Counted from the first letter of the stretch, positions 43,052 to 52,701 are shown. The stretch is DNA of 64,000 bases from DYGX01 sp035325905 (GCA_035325905.1 DAOKYY010000007.1:1-64000); one strand, 5' to 3'. Notes: generated by a model from the letters alone, not told the origin. Numbers and translations: made by a program.

Positions 43052-46000
43052 ATGCCTGATGCGCCTGATTCTCTACGCCTGTTCCGCCTGAAACCGATTC
43101 GGGTCGCCCGCGTGTCCGAAGTCAGCGAGACGACGGCTGCGGCGCCCGTCCCGGCTGAGGAGCGGATTAACTTTCACATCGGCAACCCGTTGCAGGACGC
43201 GCGGCTGTCGTCGGCATTTCTGCGCACGGCGCTCGGCCTGGACATTCGCCAGGAAGAATTGAGCGACGCCGACCCGGCGGCTTTCCTCAAACACCTTGCG
43301 TGGGAGGCTGACGACCGCCCCAAGCTCGATTTTCTGATCCGCACGATCCAGAAAAGCGCGCCCTATATGCCGCGAGGCGGCTACTCGTCGAAGGCGCCGC
43401 ACGCGCTTTACCAGGCGTTTCGCGCCTGGCTGGAGGATCAGCAAGAGGCGCTGTACTACGATTCCGGGGAGCAATCCGGCCGCCGGGAGATTATCCTGGC
43501 CTCGGGCGGGGTCCGCGAGACGCTGCGCGTTATCCTGTTCACGCTGTCGTCCTACCTGGAGGCGCTACCCGCTCGCATCCTGTGCTACGGGCTGGACCTG
43601 CTGCCGCCCGTCACGACGATGCCCGGCCTATGGGTCGAAAACCTGGCCGCGAACGAGCGGCGCGCCTGCGCGCAGATCGAGCGCTACTTAGCGGACCAGC
43701 CCAGCCCCCCAACCTTTCTGATCCTGGGCAGCGTGCCGGGCGAGGTGACGCGCCGCCGCCTGCGTGCGCTCAGCCTGGATCGACCGCTGTTCTTCATCGA
43801 GGCGAACGACGCGCCGAACCACCTGTCGCTCGCGCGGGAGGCGAAGCTCGTGCAGCGCGTCATCCGGCTGCTGTCTCCGGCGATCTTCTCGCCGCGCTTC
43901 GGACGCCTCTCGACCGTATTCATCGCCGGAAACGCGGATTATCTGAGCGCCATCGAGAACGTGCACTTCAGCTTGAAGGGCACGCCGTCCGCGTCGGAAG
44001 TCGAGCTTCTGTCCTTTCTGCTGGCTCAGCCGGGCGCCAACGCCCCGCAGCACGCGCCCTCGATTATGCCTCAAGCCGCGCCAAGCTTTGAGGGGCTGGC
44101 GCTTGGCGAGGCCACCGAGACCGCGCTGCCGCATCTGGCGGAGCAGGCCAGCCAGCACCTGGACGCGCTGCTCGACGTGCACGCCCGGATGCTGGATCGC
44201 TCGCTGAGCGTGCTGGAGGACAAGGCGTCTGCCTTTGCCGATCGCGTGCAGTCCGCGTGGAAGGGCCGCCTTTTCGACGAATTCGCCGCGGTCGAGGCGC
44301 GCGACCTGCTCGACCTGCTGGTCGAGAACATCCATCATCAGGAAACGATCCAGGCGCTTGAGCGCAGCTTCCTGAGCGCGTTTGTCCGGCACCAGCCGCA
44401 GTACGAGCCGGACGCCTGCCTTGTCACCAGCGGGTCGTCGCGCACGGCGCTGGGTATTCTGGGCTTCCACTGCGGGATCACGGAGGTCGTAATCCCGGAT
44501 CTGAGCTGGTCGTATGAGCAGTGCTTCCCGCGCGTTCACGCCGTGCCGCTCAGCGAGTCCTTCGAGCTGGACGCCGGCGCTATGATCGACGTGGTGGATG
44601 AGCTGTGCCGGCGCGACCCAACCTGGCGCGAGCGCGGCGCGGTGGCGCTCAACAACCCGCACAATGCCACCGGGCGCGTGTTCGGCGAAGACGCCGTGCG
44701 GAAGCTGGTCGTCCATTGCCTGGAGCGCGATATCACCGTGATCGACGATCTGGCCTACCAGAACGTCGCGCCGGTGAACGCTTTGCCCGAGATCAAGACG
44801 GTGCGCCAGATTGTGTCGGAGCTGGTGCGGCTTGGGGCTGTCGATGGACACCGCGCCGATCGTGTCATCACCGTGCACTCGATGTCGAAGACGGATTGCC
44901 TGGCCGGGGCGCGGCTGGCGGTCGTGGAGATTCGCGACCGGGCGCTGCGGCAGCGGTTCGAGGCGATCAACGCGCAGATTCAGCCCAATCTCGCCGCCAT
45001 TCTGATCTGCTACCTGTTCTATCGCGGTCCCGCGCAGGCGGTGCGGACGTACTGGCACCTGCGCAACGCGATCTACGGCGAGCGGACGCGCGCCCTGCTA
45101 ACTGCCGCCGCGAACCTGCCGCCGGATCGCAACCCCTTCCGGCTGGCGATTATCCCGCCGACCGGCAGCATGTACCCGCTGCTCCACGTCGAGTTGTTGC
45201 CGCCCGGCCTGTCGCTCGACTGGCTGGCCTCGTCGCTGGCCCGGCGCGGAATCGGCCTGCTGCCGCTAGCCACCTTCGCCCGCACGGAGAAGGGATTCGA
45301 GGCCGGCAGAACCACCTTCCGCCTGACGCTGGGCGGCGCGGACCCCGCCGAGACGCTGCTCTTGAAAACGCGTCGCCTTCTGATCGACCTGAATCGCCTG
45401 ATCGCCGAAGAGGATGCGCGCTACAACCGGCGGCAACTGACTTTCCGCGCACCGTCCGGCGGCAGCCGGCCGGCGGAACTCGCGCGCGCGATGGATGACG
45501 TCGCGCGGCGCATTCTGGAGCACTGTGTCGAAAGCCGGTCCGCCCGCCGCCTGATGTCCCTGCCGCTGCTGGACGAGGCGCAGGTCCGGCGCGACTTTGT
45601 GCGGCGCTACGGCCCAGAGCGTTTGGACGCGTTCCGCACCCGCCTGCTGGACCGGGCGCAGATCAGCGACGAGCTGATGCGCCAGGCGCTGGGCGACGGC
45701 GGCAGGCTCCTGGCCGAGCGATTGCAGCAGGAATTCATGAAGGATTCGCTGCCGCGCCGGCAGGAGCTGTTCCGGCTGCGCTCCTACGATCGGACGGTGC
45801 ACCCGACGCAGATGTACTCGCTTCAGGCGGAGATGGCGCTCGATGCGATTCTGACCGCTCTGATCGCGAGCCAGCCGGTCGAGCCGCCGCTGATCGAGCG
45901 CGCTGCGCAGGCGTTGCTGGAGGAATACCTGGGGCTGAACGTCAGCATCACCTCGGAGCAGGAAGCAGACGAGATTCTGCTTGACCTTGCGGCGCTGGCC

Positions 46001-48664
46001 GCAGGCGAGCAACATGCCGCGCTGTTCACCGACGCGGGCCTCGCGCCGTTCCTGTCCTTTTGGAGCGACTGGGACGGCAGCAATCGACCGTCCGGCCAGG
46101 GGCACCGTCTGGCCGCCGCCGTCGTGATGGAAAATGTGCGGCGAATGGCGCACATCCTGACCCTGCTGCGGCAGGTCGCTCCTGACATCCCGGTCAGCCG
46201 CGCCCTGCTATCCGAGCTTGACCGGCTCGATCAGCGTAACCGGCGCTTCACCGGCCTGCTGAACGAGATCACGTTGCTCACGCAGCAGCTTGAGGGGCGC
46301 TACCGGGGGATTCTCCCATTCTCTTTGAACGAGACCCCGCTGCAGCGGCTGGCGACCCGCTGGCACATGCGGCGCGACCCGGCGCAGGTGCTGTGGCAGC
46401 ACAATGACCGCTACGAGCAGAAGATGCTTGAACTGCGGCAGGAGCGACGCCGGATGCTGGAATACTACTTCAGCCTGAACAAGCAGCTTCGCAAACAATT
46501 ACACGCGTTGATCCCTGCCATCCAGCAGCACCGTAGCTCCGAGCGCCTGCTGCGGGAAGTTGCCGGCTATCAGGATATTTTGCAACGGGTGGTCATCACC
46601 CCGCGCATCCAACAGGCCCTGATCACGGCGCGCGACCAGTTTGCGATCGATACAACCGTCTACAACATGCATGAAATCAACACGGTCGCGGGCGAATACG
46701 GCAACCCCGGCATGACGCTCGCCGTGCAGATTAGCCTGTCCACCAGGCCAGAGGCGCTGATCTCCCTCGACCGGAAGATGCGCACGCAACTGGAGCAGGC
46801 GCGGCGCGAGCATCCCGCGTCCGATTTGCCGGCCATCTGGCTGATCCCGCTGTTCGAGAATGTCGAGTCGGTTCGCGATGTGCGCGGCTACCTGGATCAG
46901 GTGTGGGACTATGCCACGCAAAGCCGGCACACCGCCCAGTCTCCCCAGAGCCGCTTCGGCGAGATCATCGCGGAGGTGTTCATCGCCGGGTCTGATCTGA
47001 GCCAGCAGGTTGGGCAGGCTACGGCGGCCTACCTGTATCAGAAGGCGAAATACGATCTGCAATCTTGGCTGGTGGAGCACGGCACCGCGCAGGCGGTGCG
47101 CATCAAGATGGGCAGCGGCGAGCCGATGCAGCGCCAGGGAGGTTATTACTCGCGGGTGGCCGGGGTCCATGCCTTCCAGAATTCCACCGCCAACACGCAG
47201 CGGTACGCGGCGCACCTGCTGGCCGCCGCGCGCAAGAGCACAGCCTACGCGGTTACGCCGCTGCAAGGCGTCTTCCTCGGCGGTGACTTGCGGACGTTCC
47301 AGAGCAACCTGTCGGAGCAGCTCCGCGCCCTGCCCGCGCGCGATCTGGTCAGCTTGCTGTACCACGTCCGCGAAACGCAGCAGCAGCATCGTGATGACCT
47401 GATCCGCGCCGCCGAAACGGCGGTCGAGAGCCGCCTCGTTACGCAGAACCGTGGCTTGCAAGAGCTTGAGCGCCTGACGATTGGCACCAACGACGCGCTC
47501 TATGAGCAATTTCTGGACGAGCTAACCGACAGCTTCCGGCACATCCTCTATGGTCGAGAGGAAGACGTGGTCGGCATCCACATCGTCTCCTATTTCATCG
47601 GCAGGTCGATTCCGCAACTGCGCGACCGCCCGACCAGCCGCCGGACGCTGGGGACCGGGCCGGAGCGCGGGCAGCGCATCCTCGCCAATATCGCCGAGAT
47701 CATCCCCCTGGCGAAGCAGGGCAGCCTGCTGCGCGCCATCTCGCATAACCAGGCGCAGACGGCGGTGCTAGGCGTCAACCAGTTGACGACCGGGCTGTTC
47801 CGCGCGCTGGAACGCTTCGCGCAGAAAGCCTTTGTCGAAGCGGAGCAAGAGCGCATGATCGCCGAGCGCTTGCTGCCACACCTGCCGGTCTACGAAATCC
47901 TGCACTCCTTACGGCTCTATCAGGACCGCTCCGGGGAATGCCTGCGGAGCGTCGAGACTGCGTTTCCCGCCGGGAACTCCGCTTTTGTGGCGCTGCGCGA
48001 AGATAACGACGCCATGCAGCGGTATCTGCCCCTGTTCCAGCAAGAGCTTCTGCGCTGCCACGGCGTGACCGTCAGCGAGTTTTTCACCGATGGCGTCTTT
48101 ATCCCGGATCTGCTGCCGACGCTGCGCCCCGATCTCGCCGTGCTGCTGCAACAAGACCTGTTCAACACCGATCCCGATGCCATGCTGGAACACGTCTCAG
48201 GCCGCGTTGCGGACGGCTGGCGCGCGGAGGTCACGCGGCTGCTCCGCGTCCCGGAGCAGATTCACGGCTGGCGCTCGATTATCTGGGATGTCATCGGAGA
48301 CTCGATCTACCAGCGCGTGCAGAGCTTCGCGGAACTTGCCACCGCGCTGTATTCTTTCGCCGCGACGCGCTCGTTCAGCGCCGCGCCGCCGGGGGTGCGC
48401 AGCGCGAAGCTATCGCCGGTGCTGGCAGGCTTCTTCCGCACCGCCCGCGCCGACGACGAGATGCGCGATTTCTTGATCGGCGCGGTCGAGTATCTGAGAA
48501 CCTTCACCGAGGGCAACCTGGAGATGCCGGTGAGCATCATCCGGGCGATGCATGGGGTCGAGCGCATCGCCCTGATCGAAGAAAGCGCGCTGCCACCTGA
48601 AAAGCTGCACCTGTTCCGCCACTGCGTCCTGCAAATTGCGCGGCTAGCCGGCGACAACGGGTGA
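43052..48664 (+). CDS. Giant fusion: pseudo-aminotransferase, aminotransferase, PEP-carboxylase-like
   Basis: A 1870-aa uninterrupted protein. Residues ~30-340 look like a degenerate fold-type I aminotransferase (IILASGGVRETLR near 148; SPAIFSPRFGRLSTVFIAGN near 275, where a Schiff-base Lys would be expected but is absent). Residues ~400-790 are an intact class I/II aminotransferase: NNPHNATGR at 534, Asp566 and Tyr569 in IDDLAYQN, PLP lysine Lys613 in SMSKTDCLAGARL and Arg757 in TTFRLTLGG. Residues ~850-1870 match the pattern of archaeal-type PEP carboxylase: VHPTQM with His917, IPLFENVES at 1265, EVFIAGSDLSQQVG at 1310 and IKMGSGEPMQRQGG at 1352. In that family the third motif normally reads FIARSDPA; here Arg is Gly1313. 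PEP carboxylation gives oxaloacetate, which an aminotransferase could convert to aspartate. Whether the carboxylase half is active is unknown. Co-transcribed with the SPFH gene. Confidence 0.75.
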   Translation: MPDAPDSLRLFRLKPIRVARVSEVSETTAAAPVPAEERINFHIGNPLQDARLSSAFLRTALGLDIRQEELSDADPAAFLKHLAWEADDRPKLDFLIRTIQKSAPYMPRGGYSSKAPHALYQAFRAWLEDQQEALYYDSGEQSGRREIILASGGVRETLRVILFTLSSYLEALPARILCYGLDLLPPVTTMPGLWVENLAANERRACAQIERYLADQPSPPTFLILGSVPGEVTRRRLRALSLDRPLFFIEANDAPNHLSLAREAKLVQRVIRLLSPAIFSPRFGRLSTVFIAGNADYLSAIENVHFSLKGTPSASEVELLSFLLAQPGANAPQHAPSIMPQAAPSFEGLALGEATETALPHLAEQASQHLDALLDVHARMLDRSLSVLEDKASAFADRVQSAWKGRLFDEFAAVEARDLLDLLVENIHHQETIQALERSFLSAFVRHQPQYEPDACLVTSGSSRTALGILGFHCGITEVVIPDLSWSYEQCFPRVHAVPLSESFELDAGAMIDVVDELCRRDPTWRERGAVALNNPHNATGRVFGEDAVRKLVVHCLERDITVIDDLAYQNVAPVNALPEIKTVRQIVSELVRLGAVDGHRADRVITVHSMSKTDCLAGARLAVVEIRDRALRQRFEAINAQIQPNLAAILICYLFYRGPAQAVRTYWHLRNAIYGERTRALLTAAANLPPDRNPFRLAIIPPTGSMYPLLHVELLPPGLSLDWLASSLARRGIGLLPLATFARTEKGFEAGRTTFRLTLGGADPAETLLLKTRRLLIDLNRLIAEEDARYNRRQLTFRAPSGGSRPAELARAMDDVARRILEHCVESRSARRLMSLPLLDEAQVRRDFVRRYGPERLDAFRTRLLDRAQISDELMRQALGDGGRLLAERLQQEFMKDSLPRRQELFRLRSYDRTVHPTQMYSLQAEMALDAILTALIASQPVEPPLIERAAQALLEEYLGLNVSITSEQEADEILLDLAALAAGEQHAALFTDAGLAPFLSFWSDWDGSNRPSGQGHRLAAAVVMENVRRMAHILTLLRQVAPDIPVSRALLSELDRLDQRNRRFTGLLNEITLLTQQLEGRYRGILPFSLNETPLQRLATRWHMRRDPAQVLWQHNDRYEQKMLELRQERRRMLEYYFSLNKQLRKQLHALIPAIQQHRSSERLLREVAGYQDILQRVVITPRIQQALITARDQFAIDTTVYNMHEINTVAGEYGNPGMTLAVQISLSTRPEALISLDRKMRTQLEQARREHPASDLPAIWLIPLFENVESVRDVRGYLDQVWDYATQSRHTAQSPQSRFGEIIAEVFIAGSDLSQQVGQATAAYLYQKAKYDLQSWLVEHGTAQAVRIKMGSGEPMQRQGGYYSRVAGVHAFQNSTANTQRYAAHLLAAARKSTAYAVTPLQGVFLGGDLRTFQSNLSEQLRALPARDLVSLLYHVRETQQQHRDDLIRAAETAVESRLVTQNRGLQELERLTIGTNDALYEQFLDELTDSFRHILYGREEDVVGIHIVSYFIGRSIPQLRDRPTSRRTLGTGPERGQRILANIAEIIPLAKQGSLLRAISHNQAQTAVLGVNQLTTGLFRALERFAQKAFVEAEQERMIAERLLPHLPVYEILHSLRLYQDRSGECLRSVETAFPAGNSAFVALREDNDAMQRYLPLFQQELLRCHGVTVSEFFTDGVFIPDLLPTLRPDLAVLLQQDLFNTDPDAMLEHVSGRVADGWRAEVTRLLRVPEQIHGWRSIIWDVIGDSIYQRVQSFAELATALYSFAATRSFSAAPPGVRSAKLSPVLAGFFRTARADDEMRDFLIGAVEYLRTFTEGNLEMPVSIIRAMHGVERIALIEESALPPEKLHLFRHCVLQIARLAGDNG

Positions 48665-48670
48665 CTCACC

Positions 48671-48706
48671 AAAAGGGGCAATCGATTCGGTCGCCCCTTT
48701 CTGTGT
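48671..48706. terminator. Bidirectional rho-independent terminator
   Basis: AAAGGGGC (48672-48679) and GCCCCTTT (48693-48700) form a perfect stem with a 13-nt loop. On the plus strand it is followed by CTGTGTC, and on the minus strand the stem runs into TTTTGG. It ends both the fusion gene and the convergent ABC exporter operon. Confidence 0.8.
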
Positions 48707-48734
48707 CAACTGGATGACGCTGCGCGGCGGGCCG

Positions 48735-51293
48735 CTACTCGTATTGCAGCGCGCGGATGATGTCGAGCTTGGCCGCGCTGCGCGCGGGGAGTATCCCAGC
48801 GGACAGCGCCAGCAGCACGCCAGCGATCACCGCCGCGACGATGCCCGTGATCGGAAATGCGTAGGGCATCTCCCAGCCGATCATGCTGAAGGCCGCGATC
48901 ACGCCGTAGCTGATCGCCACCCCCGCCAGCACGCCCATCGCGGCGCCGAAAATCCCCAGCAGCAGCGCCTCGGCCGTCACCATGCGACGCACCTGGCTGC
49001 GGCTGCCGCCGACCGCCCGCACGACGCCGATCTCGCGCGTGCGCTCTAGCACGTTGATCGTCAGCGTGTTGAGCAGCCCCAGCCCGGCGGGGATCAGGAT
49101 CAGGGCCGCGATGACGTAGAACAGGCTGGTGGCGCCTTTGGAGGTCTCCATCAAGTCGTCCCCGTACTGGCCGGCCAGATGCGCCGTGAACTGCGGGTAG
49201 CCGCTGAGAACGCTCTGAACGCTCGCCAGCCCCGCCTGCGGATCGATCTCTGGACGAAGGTTGATCATCAGCATCACGTCTTCGGACTTGCGAAAGTCGG
49301 CGGCGAGGTTCGCCTGCGAAATGACCGCAGTCGATGTCTTGAAGGTCAGCACGTCGTGCGCGACAGCTACCACATGGTAGGTCTGCGGGCCTTCGGCGGT
49401 TTCCATCACGAAGTCGCTGCCGAGGTCCAGCCCCAGCGTCGTCTTAGCCAGCGCGGTGACGATCGCGTTGCGCCCGGTCGCCAGCGCCGCGTAAGCGTCT
49501 TCTGCGTTCCCGTCCACGAAGTCAAGCGTCGAAACCTGCGGGTAAACTGCCGGATCGATTCCGAGCAGGGCCAGCGGCGCCCCATTCACCGAGGTCGAGG
49601 CCGCGCGCAACGAGGCTGCTGTCTCCACTTCGGGCAGGGCGCTTAACTGCTCGGCCAGCCCTTTGCCGGCCCCCAGAACGTTGCTGTAGACGGCCACGCT
49701 CTGCGGAAGCACCAGCACATCGCTGGCAAAGGTTTGCCGGGTCAGGTCGCCCGCCAGGCCCATCATCGCGCCGACCAGCGCCGCGACCATCACGATAGTC
49801 GCCACGCCGATCATCAGCGTGCTGCCGGTGATGGCGGCGCGCCCCGGCTGGCGCGCCACATTGCCGCGCGCCAGATCGCCTTCGCGCGCGAACCACAGCG
49901 TGACCAGCGGGCTGAACAGCCGGGCCGCCGGAAGCACCAGCCCCGGCGCGGCCAGCACCATGCCGAGCAGGAACAGCAGCGCGCCCGCGATAGCAGCCGT
50001 ACTGCCGCTGACCAGTAGCGCGATCGACAGCGCGAGGCACACGCCTCCCGCGAGCAGCCCCCACCAGGCCGCGTGCCGCATCCCCGCCGGGGGAACCGGG
50101 CGCAGCGCGTCCAACGGCGACATCCGCCCCGCGGCGCGCGCGGGCCAGTAGCTCGCGGCCAGCGCCACCGCCGGGCCGATGATCAGAGGCAGGGCGAACG
50201 CGCGCGCGCTGAACTGCATTTCCAGCTCGACCGACATAAACTCACTCAGGATAGGGTCAATGGTCGCGAGCAGCGTCGCGGCCAGCCCGTAGCCCAGCAG
50301 CAGGCCGATCAGCGTGCCGGCCACGCCCTGAATCGCGCCTTCGATCAAGATCATCTGCGTGATCTGGCGGCGGGTCGCGCCGACGGCGCGCAGCAAGCCC
50401 AGGTCGCGGCGGCGCTCAAGCACCACCGTGCGGAAGGTATTGAAGATCAAGAAGGCGCCGAGAAACAGCGCCAGCGCGCCGAACAGGTCGAACATGGCGA
50501 ACGCCACGTCGAGCGCGGGCAGCGCCAGCGTCGACGCCTGATCTTCCAGCGTGAAGTTGTCCCCAAGCGTAGCCTGCAAGTCCGCGCCTACTGCGTCGCG
50601 GTCAGCCCCCGGCGCGACCAGCACCTCGATTGCGTTGATCAGCCCCGGCTGGTTGAGCGCGGCCTGCGCGTCAGGCAGCGTGACGATGAAGCGGGGCACG
50701 GACAGGAGGCTTTCGGAGGCGAACACCCCGACGACAGTGAACGTCTTTAGCCCGTCTGTGGTCGCCAGCGAGAAAGCTGTGCCGGCCTTCAGCTCAGGCG
50801 CGAAGTCAGCCGTGCTCGCCGAGATGACCACGCTGCCGCTTTCACCCGGCTCCAGGAACCGGCCCTCGCGCAGCGCAAAATGGGTCACTTCGGCGGCGGT
50901 CGCCGGGTCGACGCCCACCAGCTCGATCTGCTTCAGATCGCCCAGGACGCTTTCTCTGCCAGCATCTGGCAGAGTGAACTGGCGGTAGAGAAGCCCGGTC
51001 GCGGCCTGAACGCCGCCGATGCTTGCGATGCGATCCAGCGCCGGACCCGGCTCGAACGCCCCGCCTGCGACGTTCGTGATCGTCAGATCCGCCCCCGTGA
51101 CGGAGGTCATCGTCTGGTTGAAGGCTTCCATGATGCCCGGAAGCACGAGTCCGACGCTGAAGATCAGCGCCACGCCGAAGACAATCGCCAGCGTGGTCAG
51201 CGCGGTGCGCAGCTTGCGCCCGCTGAGGTAGCGCAGAGCCATCAAGGTCATCTGCCACAGGGTGGCGCGAAAAGTTGACCTGCTGCTGGACAT
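48735..51293 (-). CDS. ABC exporter permease with two FtsX domains
   Basis: An 852-aa permease of the MacB/FtsX type. Helix 1 is at ~25-50 (TALTTLAIVFGVALIFSVGL), followed by a large extracytoplasmic MacB-PCD-like domain. A first FtsX core (~260-400; FLGAFLIFNTFRTVVLERRR, GLLRAVGATRRQITQMILIE) is followed by two more helices, a second extracytoplasmic domain, and a second FtsX core (~725-852; LGLLNTLTINVLERTREIGV, VVRAVGGSRSQVRRMVTAEA). Such double-FtsX permeases export lipoproteins, peptides or drugs. It lies 10 bp behind the ATPase gene in a PadR-controlled operon. Confidence 0.93.
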   Translation of the reverse strand: MSSSRSTFRATLWQMTLMALRYLSGRKLRTALTTLAIVFGVALIFSVGLVLPGIMEAFNQTMTSVTGADLTITNVAGGAFEPGPALDRIASIGGVQAATGLLYRQFTLPDAGRESVLGDLKQIELVGVDPATAAEVTHFALREGRFLEPGESGSVVISASTADFAPELKAGTAFSLATTDGLKTFTVVGVFASESLLSVPRFIVTLPDAQAALNQPGLINAIEVLVAPGADRDAVGADLQATLGDNFTLEDQASTLALPALDVAFAMFDLFGALALFLGAFLIFNTFRTVVLERRRDLGLLRAVGATRRQITQMILIEGAIQGVAGTLIGLLLGYGLAATLLATIDPILSEFMSVELEMQFSARAFALPLIIGPAVALAASYWPARAAGRMSPLDALRPVPPAGMRHAAWWGLLAGGVCLALSIALLVSGSTAAIAGALLFLLGMVLAAPGLVLPAARLFSPLVTLWFAREGDLARGNVARQPGRAAITGSTLMIGVATIVMVAALVGAMMGLAGDLTRQTFASDVLVLPQSVAVYSNVLGAGKGLAEQLSALPEVETAASLRAASTSVNGAPLALLGIDPAVYPQVSTLDFVDGNAEDAYAALATGRNAIVTALAKTTLGLDLGSDFVMETAEGPQTYHVVAVAHDVLTFKTSTAVISQANLAADFRKSEDVMLMINLRPEIDPQAGLASVQSVLSGYPQFTAHLAGQYGDDLMETSKGATSLFYVIAALILIPAGLGLLNTLTINVLERTREIGVVRAVGGSRSQVRRMVTAEALLLGIFGAAMGVLAGVAISYGVIAAFSMIGWEMPYAFPITGIVAAVIAGVLLALSAGILPARSAAKLDIIRALQYE

Positions 51294-51303
51294 GATGCGC
51301 CCC

Positions 51304-52044
51304 CTAGCTCACGGCTACCCGGCTCAACTGCTCGCGGATTTGCTCGGCGCTGCTCTGCCCCTTGAGCCGGTTATCGTCCACGATCTTGCCGTCTTTGAGG
51401 AACACAATCCGGTCCGCATAGGCGGCGACGCGCGGATCGTGCGTGACCAGGATGAGCGTCTGCCCCCAGGCATCGACCGTTTCGCGCAGCGTCTGGACCA
51501 TTTCATCGCTGGAGCGCGAATCCAGATTGCCGGTTGGCTCGTCGGCCAGGATCACGGCGGGCTGCGCGACCAGGGCGCGCGCCAGCGCGACGCGCTGCTG
51601 CTCGCCGCCGGACAGCTCCGACGGGCGGTGCGTAGCGCGATCGGCCAGGCCAACGCGGGCCAGCGCGTCGCTCGCCCGCTTCAGCGCCCCGGCGCGCGGG
51701 ACGCCGTCCAGAATAAGCGGAATCGCGACATTCTCCTGCGCGGAGAGCACAGGGACGAGGTTGAAGAACTGGAACACGAACCCCAACGACTGGCGGCGCA
51801 ACCGCGACAGCGCGTTATCGTCCAGCGTGGAGAGGTCTGTATCGCGCAGGTACACGGTGCCGCTGGTAGGCCGGTCCAGGCCGCCCAGCAGATAGAGCAA
51901 GGTGCTCTTGCCGGAGCCGCTTGGCCCCATGATCGCGAGAAACTCGCCTTCCTCAACCATCAGATTGACGTCGTTGAGCGCGTAGATCGGCTGGCTAACC
52001 GCTCCGTAGACTTTGGTGAGTGCTTCCGTGCGTGCGATTGACAT
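51304..52044 (-). CDS. ABC transporter ATP-binding protein (LolD/MacB class)
   Basis: A 246-aa ATPase. Walker A GPSGSGKST (residues 40-48), Q-loop near FVFQFFNLVPVLSAQENV, signature LSGGEQQR, Walker B VILADEPTGNLD and switch His in LVTHDP are all present. The ATG at 52044 was chosen because GAGG lies 9 nt upstream and the protein then begins MSIARTEALTKVYG, standard for the family; longer in-frame starts run into the padR end. It partners the double-FtsX permease. Confidence 0.95.
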   Translation of the reverse strand: MSIARTEALTKVYGAVSQPIYALNDVNLMVEEGEFLAIMGPSGSGKSTLLYLLGGLDRPTSGTVYLRDTDLSTLDDNALSRLRRQSLGFVFQFFNLVPVLSAQENVAIPLILDGVPRAGALKRASDALARVGLADRATHRPSELSGGEQQRVALARALVAQPAVILADEPTGNLDSRSSDEMVQTLRETVDAWGQTLILVTHDPRVAAYADRIVFLKDGKIVDDNRLKGQSSAEQIREQLSRVAVS

Positions 52045-52073
52045 GCTTTTTATCCTCAAGGATGATGCGACGC

Positions 52074-52697
52074 TCAATCCGGCTGCGGACTGAACTCGCG
52101 CGCTTCGCGCGATTGCGCCACGCTCCGGCGCGGTCTGCCACGCCGCTTTGGCTCCGGCTCCGGTGGGGTATAGTGCTTCAGGTCGGGCAGGCGCGCCTCG
52201 CACATCTCGATCCAGCGCAAGTCCGCTTCAAGATGCATGATGGCGCTTTCCAGCAGCAACAGCCACGGAAGCTGCGTGCGGGGATCGGCCTGGCGGGCGA
52301 GCTGGGTCGCTTCGTGCAACTGCTTGTACAGCTCCCGCCGCTGGGTCATCAAGACCTGTTCGGGTGGAACCGGCCCCCCGACCAGGCTTAGAACCAGCTT
52401 GACGTAGAACGTGTCGCCCAGGCGGTAATCGCGCACTTCCGGGCTGGTGTACCAGGCTTCAAGCTCTTGCCGCCCCTCATCGGTGATGAAATACACCTTT
52501 CGATCTGGGGCGTCGTCCGTCTCTTCGATCTCGAAATCAACCAGGCTCGCGTCTTTGAGCCGGGCCAGCGTGCTGGCGATCTGGCCCGGCTTGACCTCCC
52601 ACTCGGCGTTGACGACCAGATTCAGTCGTTTTCCAAGCTCGTAGCCGTGCATGGGGTTCTGGTAGAGCAAGGCGAGCAGCGTGTGCTTGACGGACAT
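52074..52697 (-). CDS. PadR family transcriptional regulator
   Basis: A 207-aa regulator. The N-terminal winged helix is typical of PadR (MSVKHTLLALLYQNPMHGYE, KPGQIASTLARLKDASLVDF, KVYFITDEGRQELEAW), followed by a helical C-terminal dimerisation domain (LMTQRRELYKQLHEATQLAR). The Arg-rich tail (PKRRGRPRRS) is unusual. The start at 52697 sits just after a long inverted repeat; an upstream in-frame start would lie within it. As first gene of the exporter operon it is probably a self-repressing, drug- or substrate-responsive regulator. Confidence 0.94.
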   Translation of the reverse strand: MSVKHTLLALLYQNPMHGYELGKRLNLVVNAEWEVKPGQIASTLARLKDASLVDFEIEETDDAPDRKVYFITDEGRQELEAWYTSPEVRDYRLGDTFYVKLVLSLVGGPVPPEQVLMTQRRELYKQLHEATQLARQADPRTQLPWLLLLESAIMHLEADLRWIEMCEARLPDLKHYTPPEPEPKRRGRPRRSVAQSREAREFSPQPD

Positions 52698-52701
52698 AAA
52701 C

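Noticed and set aside
43688..45058. A 456-codon minus-strand frame inside the fusion gene
   Set aside because: It is opposite the clearly recognisable aminotransferase domain and has shadow composition.
43052..48664. The fusion protein as an artefact of a lost stop codon between two genes
   Set aside because: The joining region (~790-900) continues with normal composition and no break. The whole frame of 1870 codons is uniform, with the terminator only at the end.
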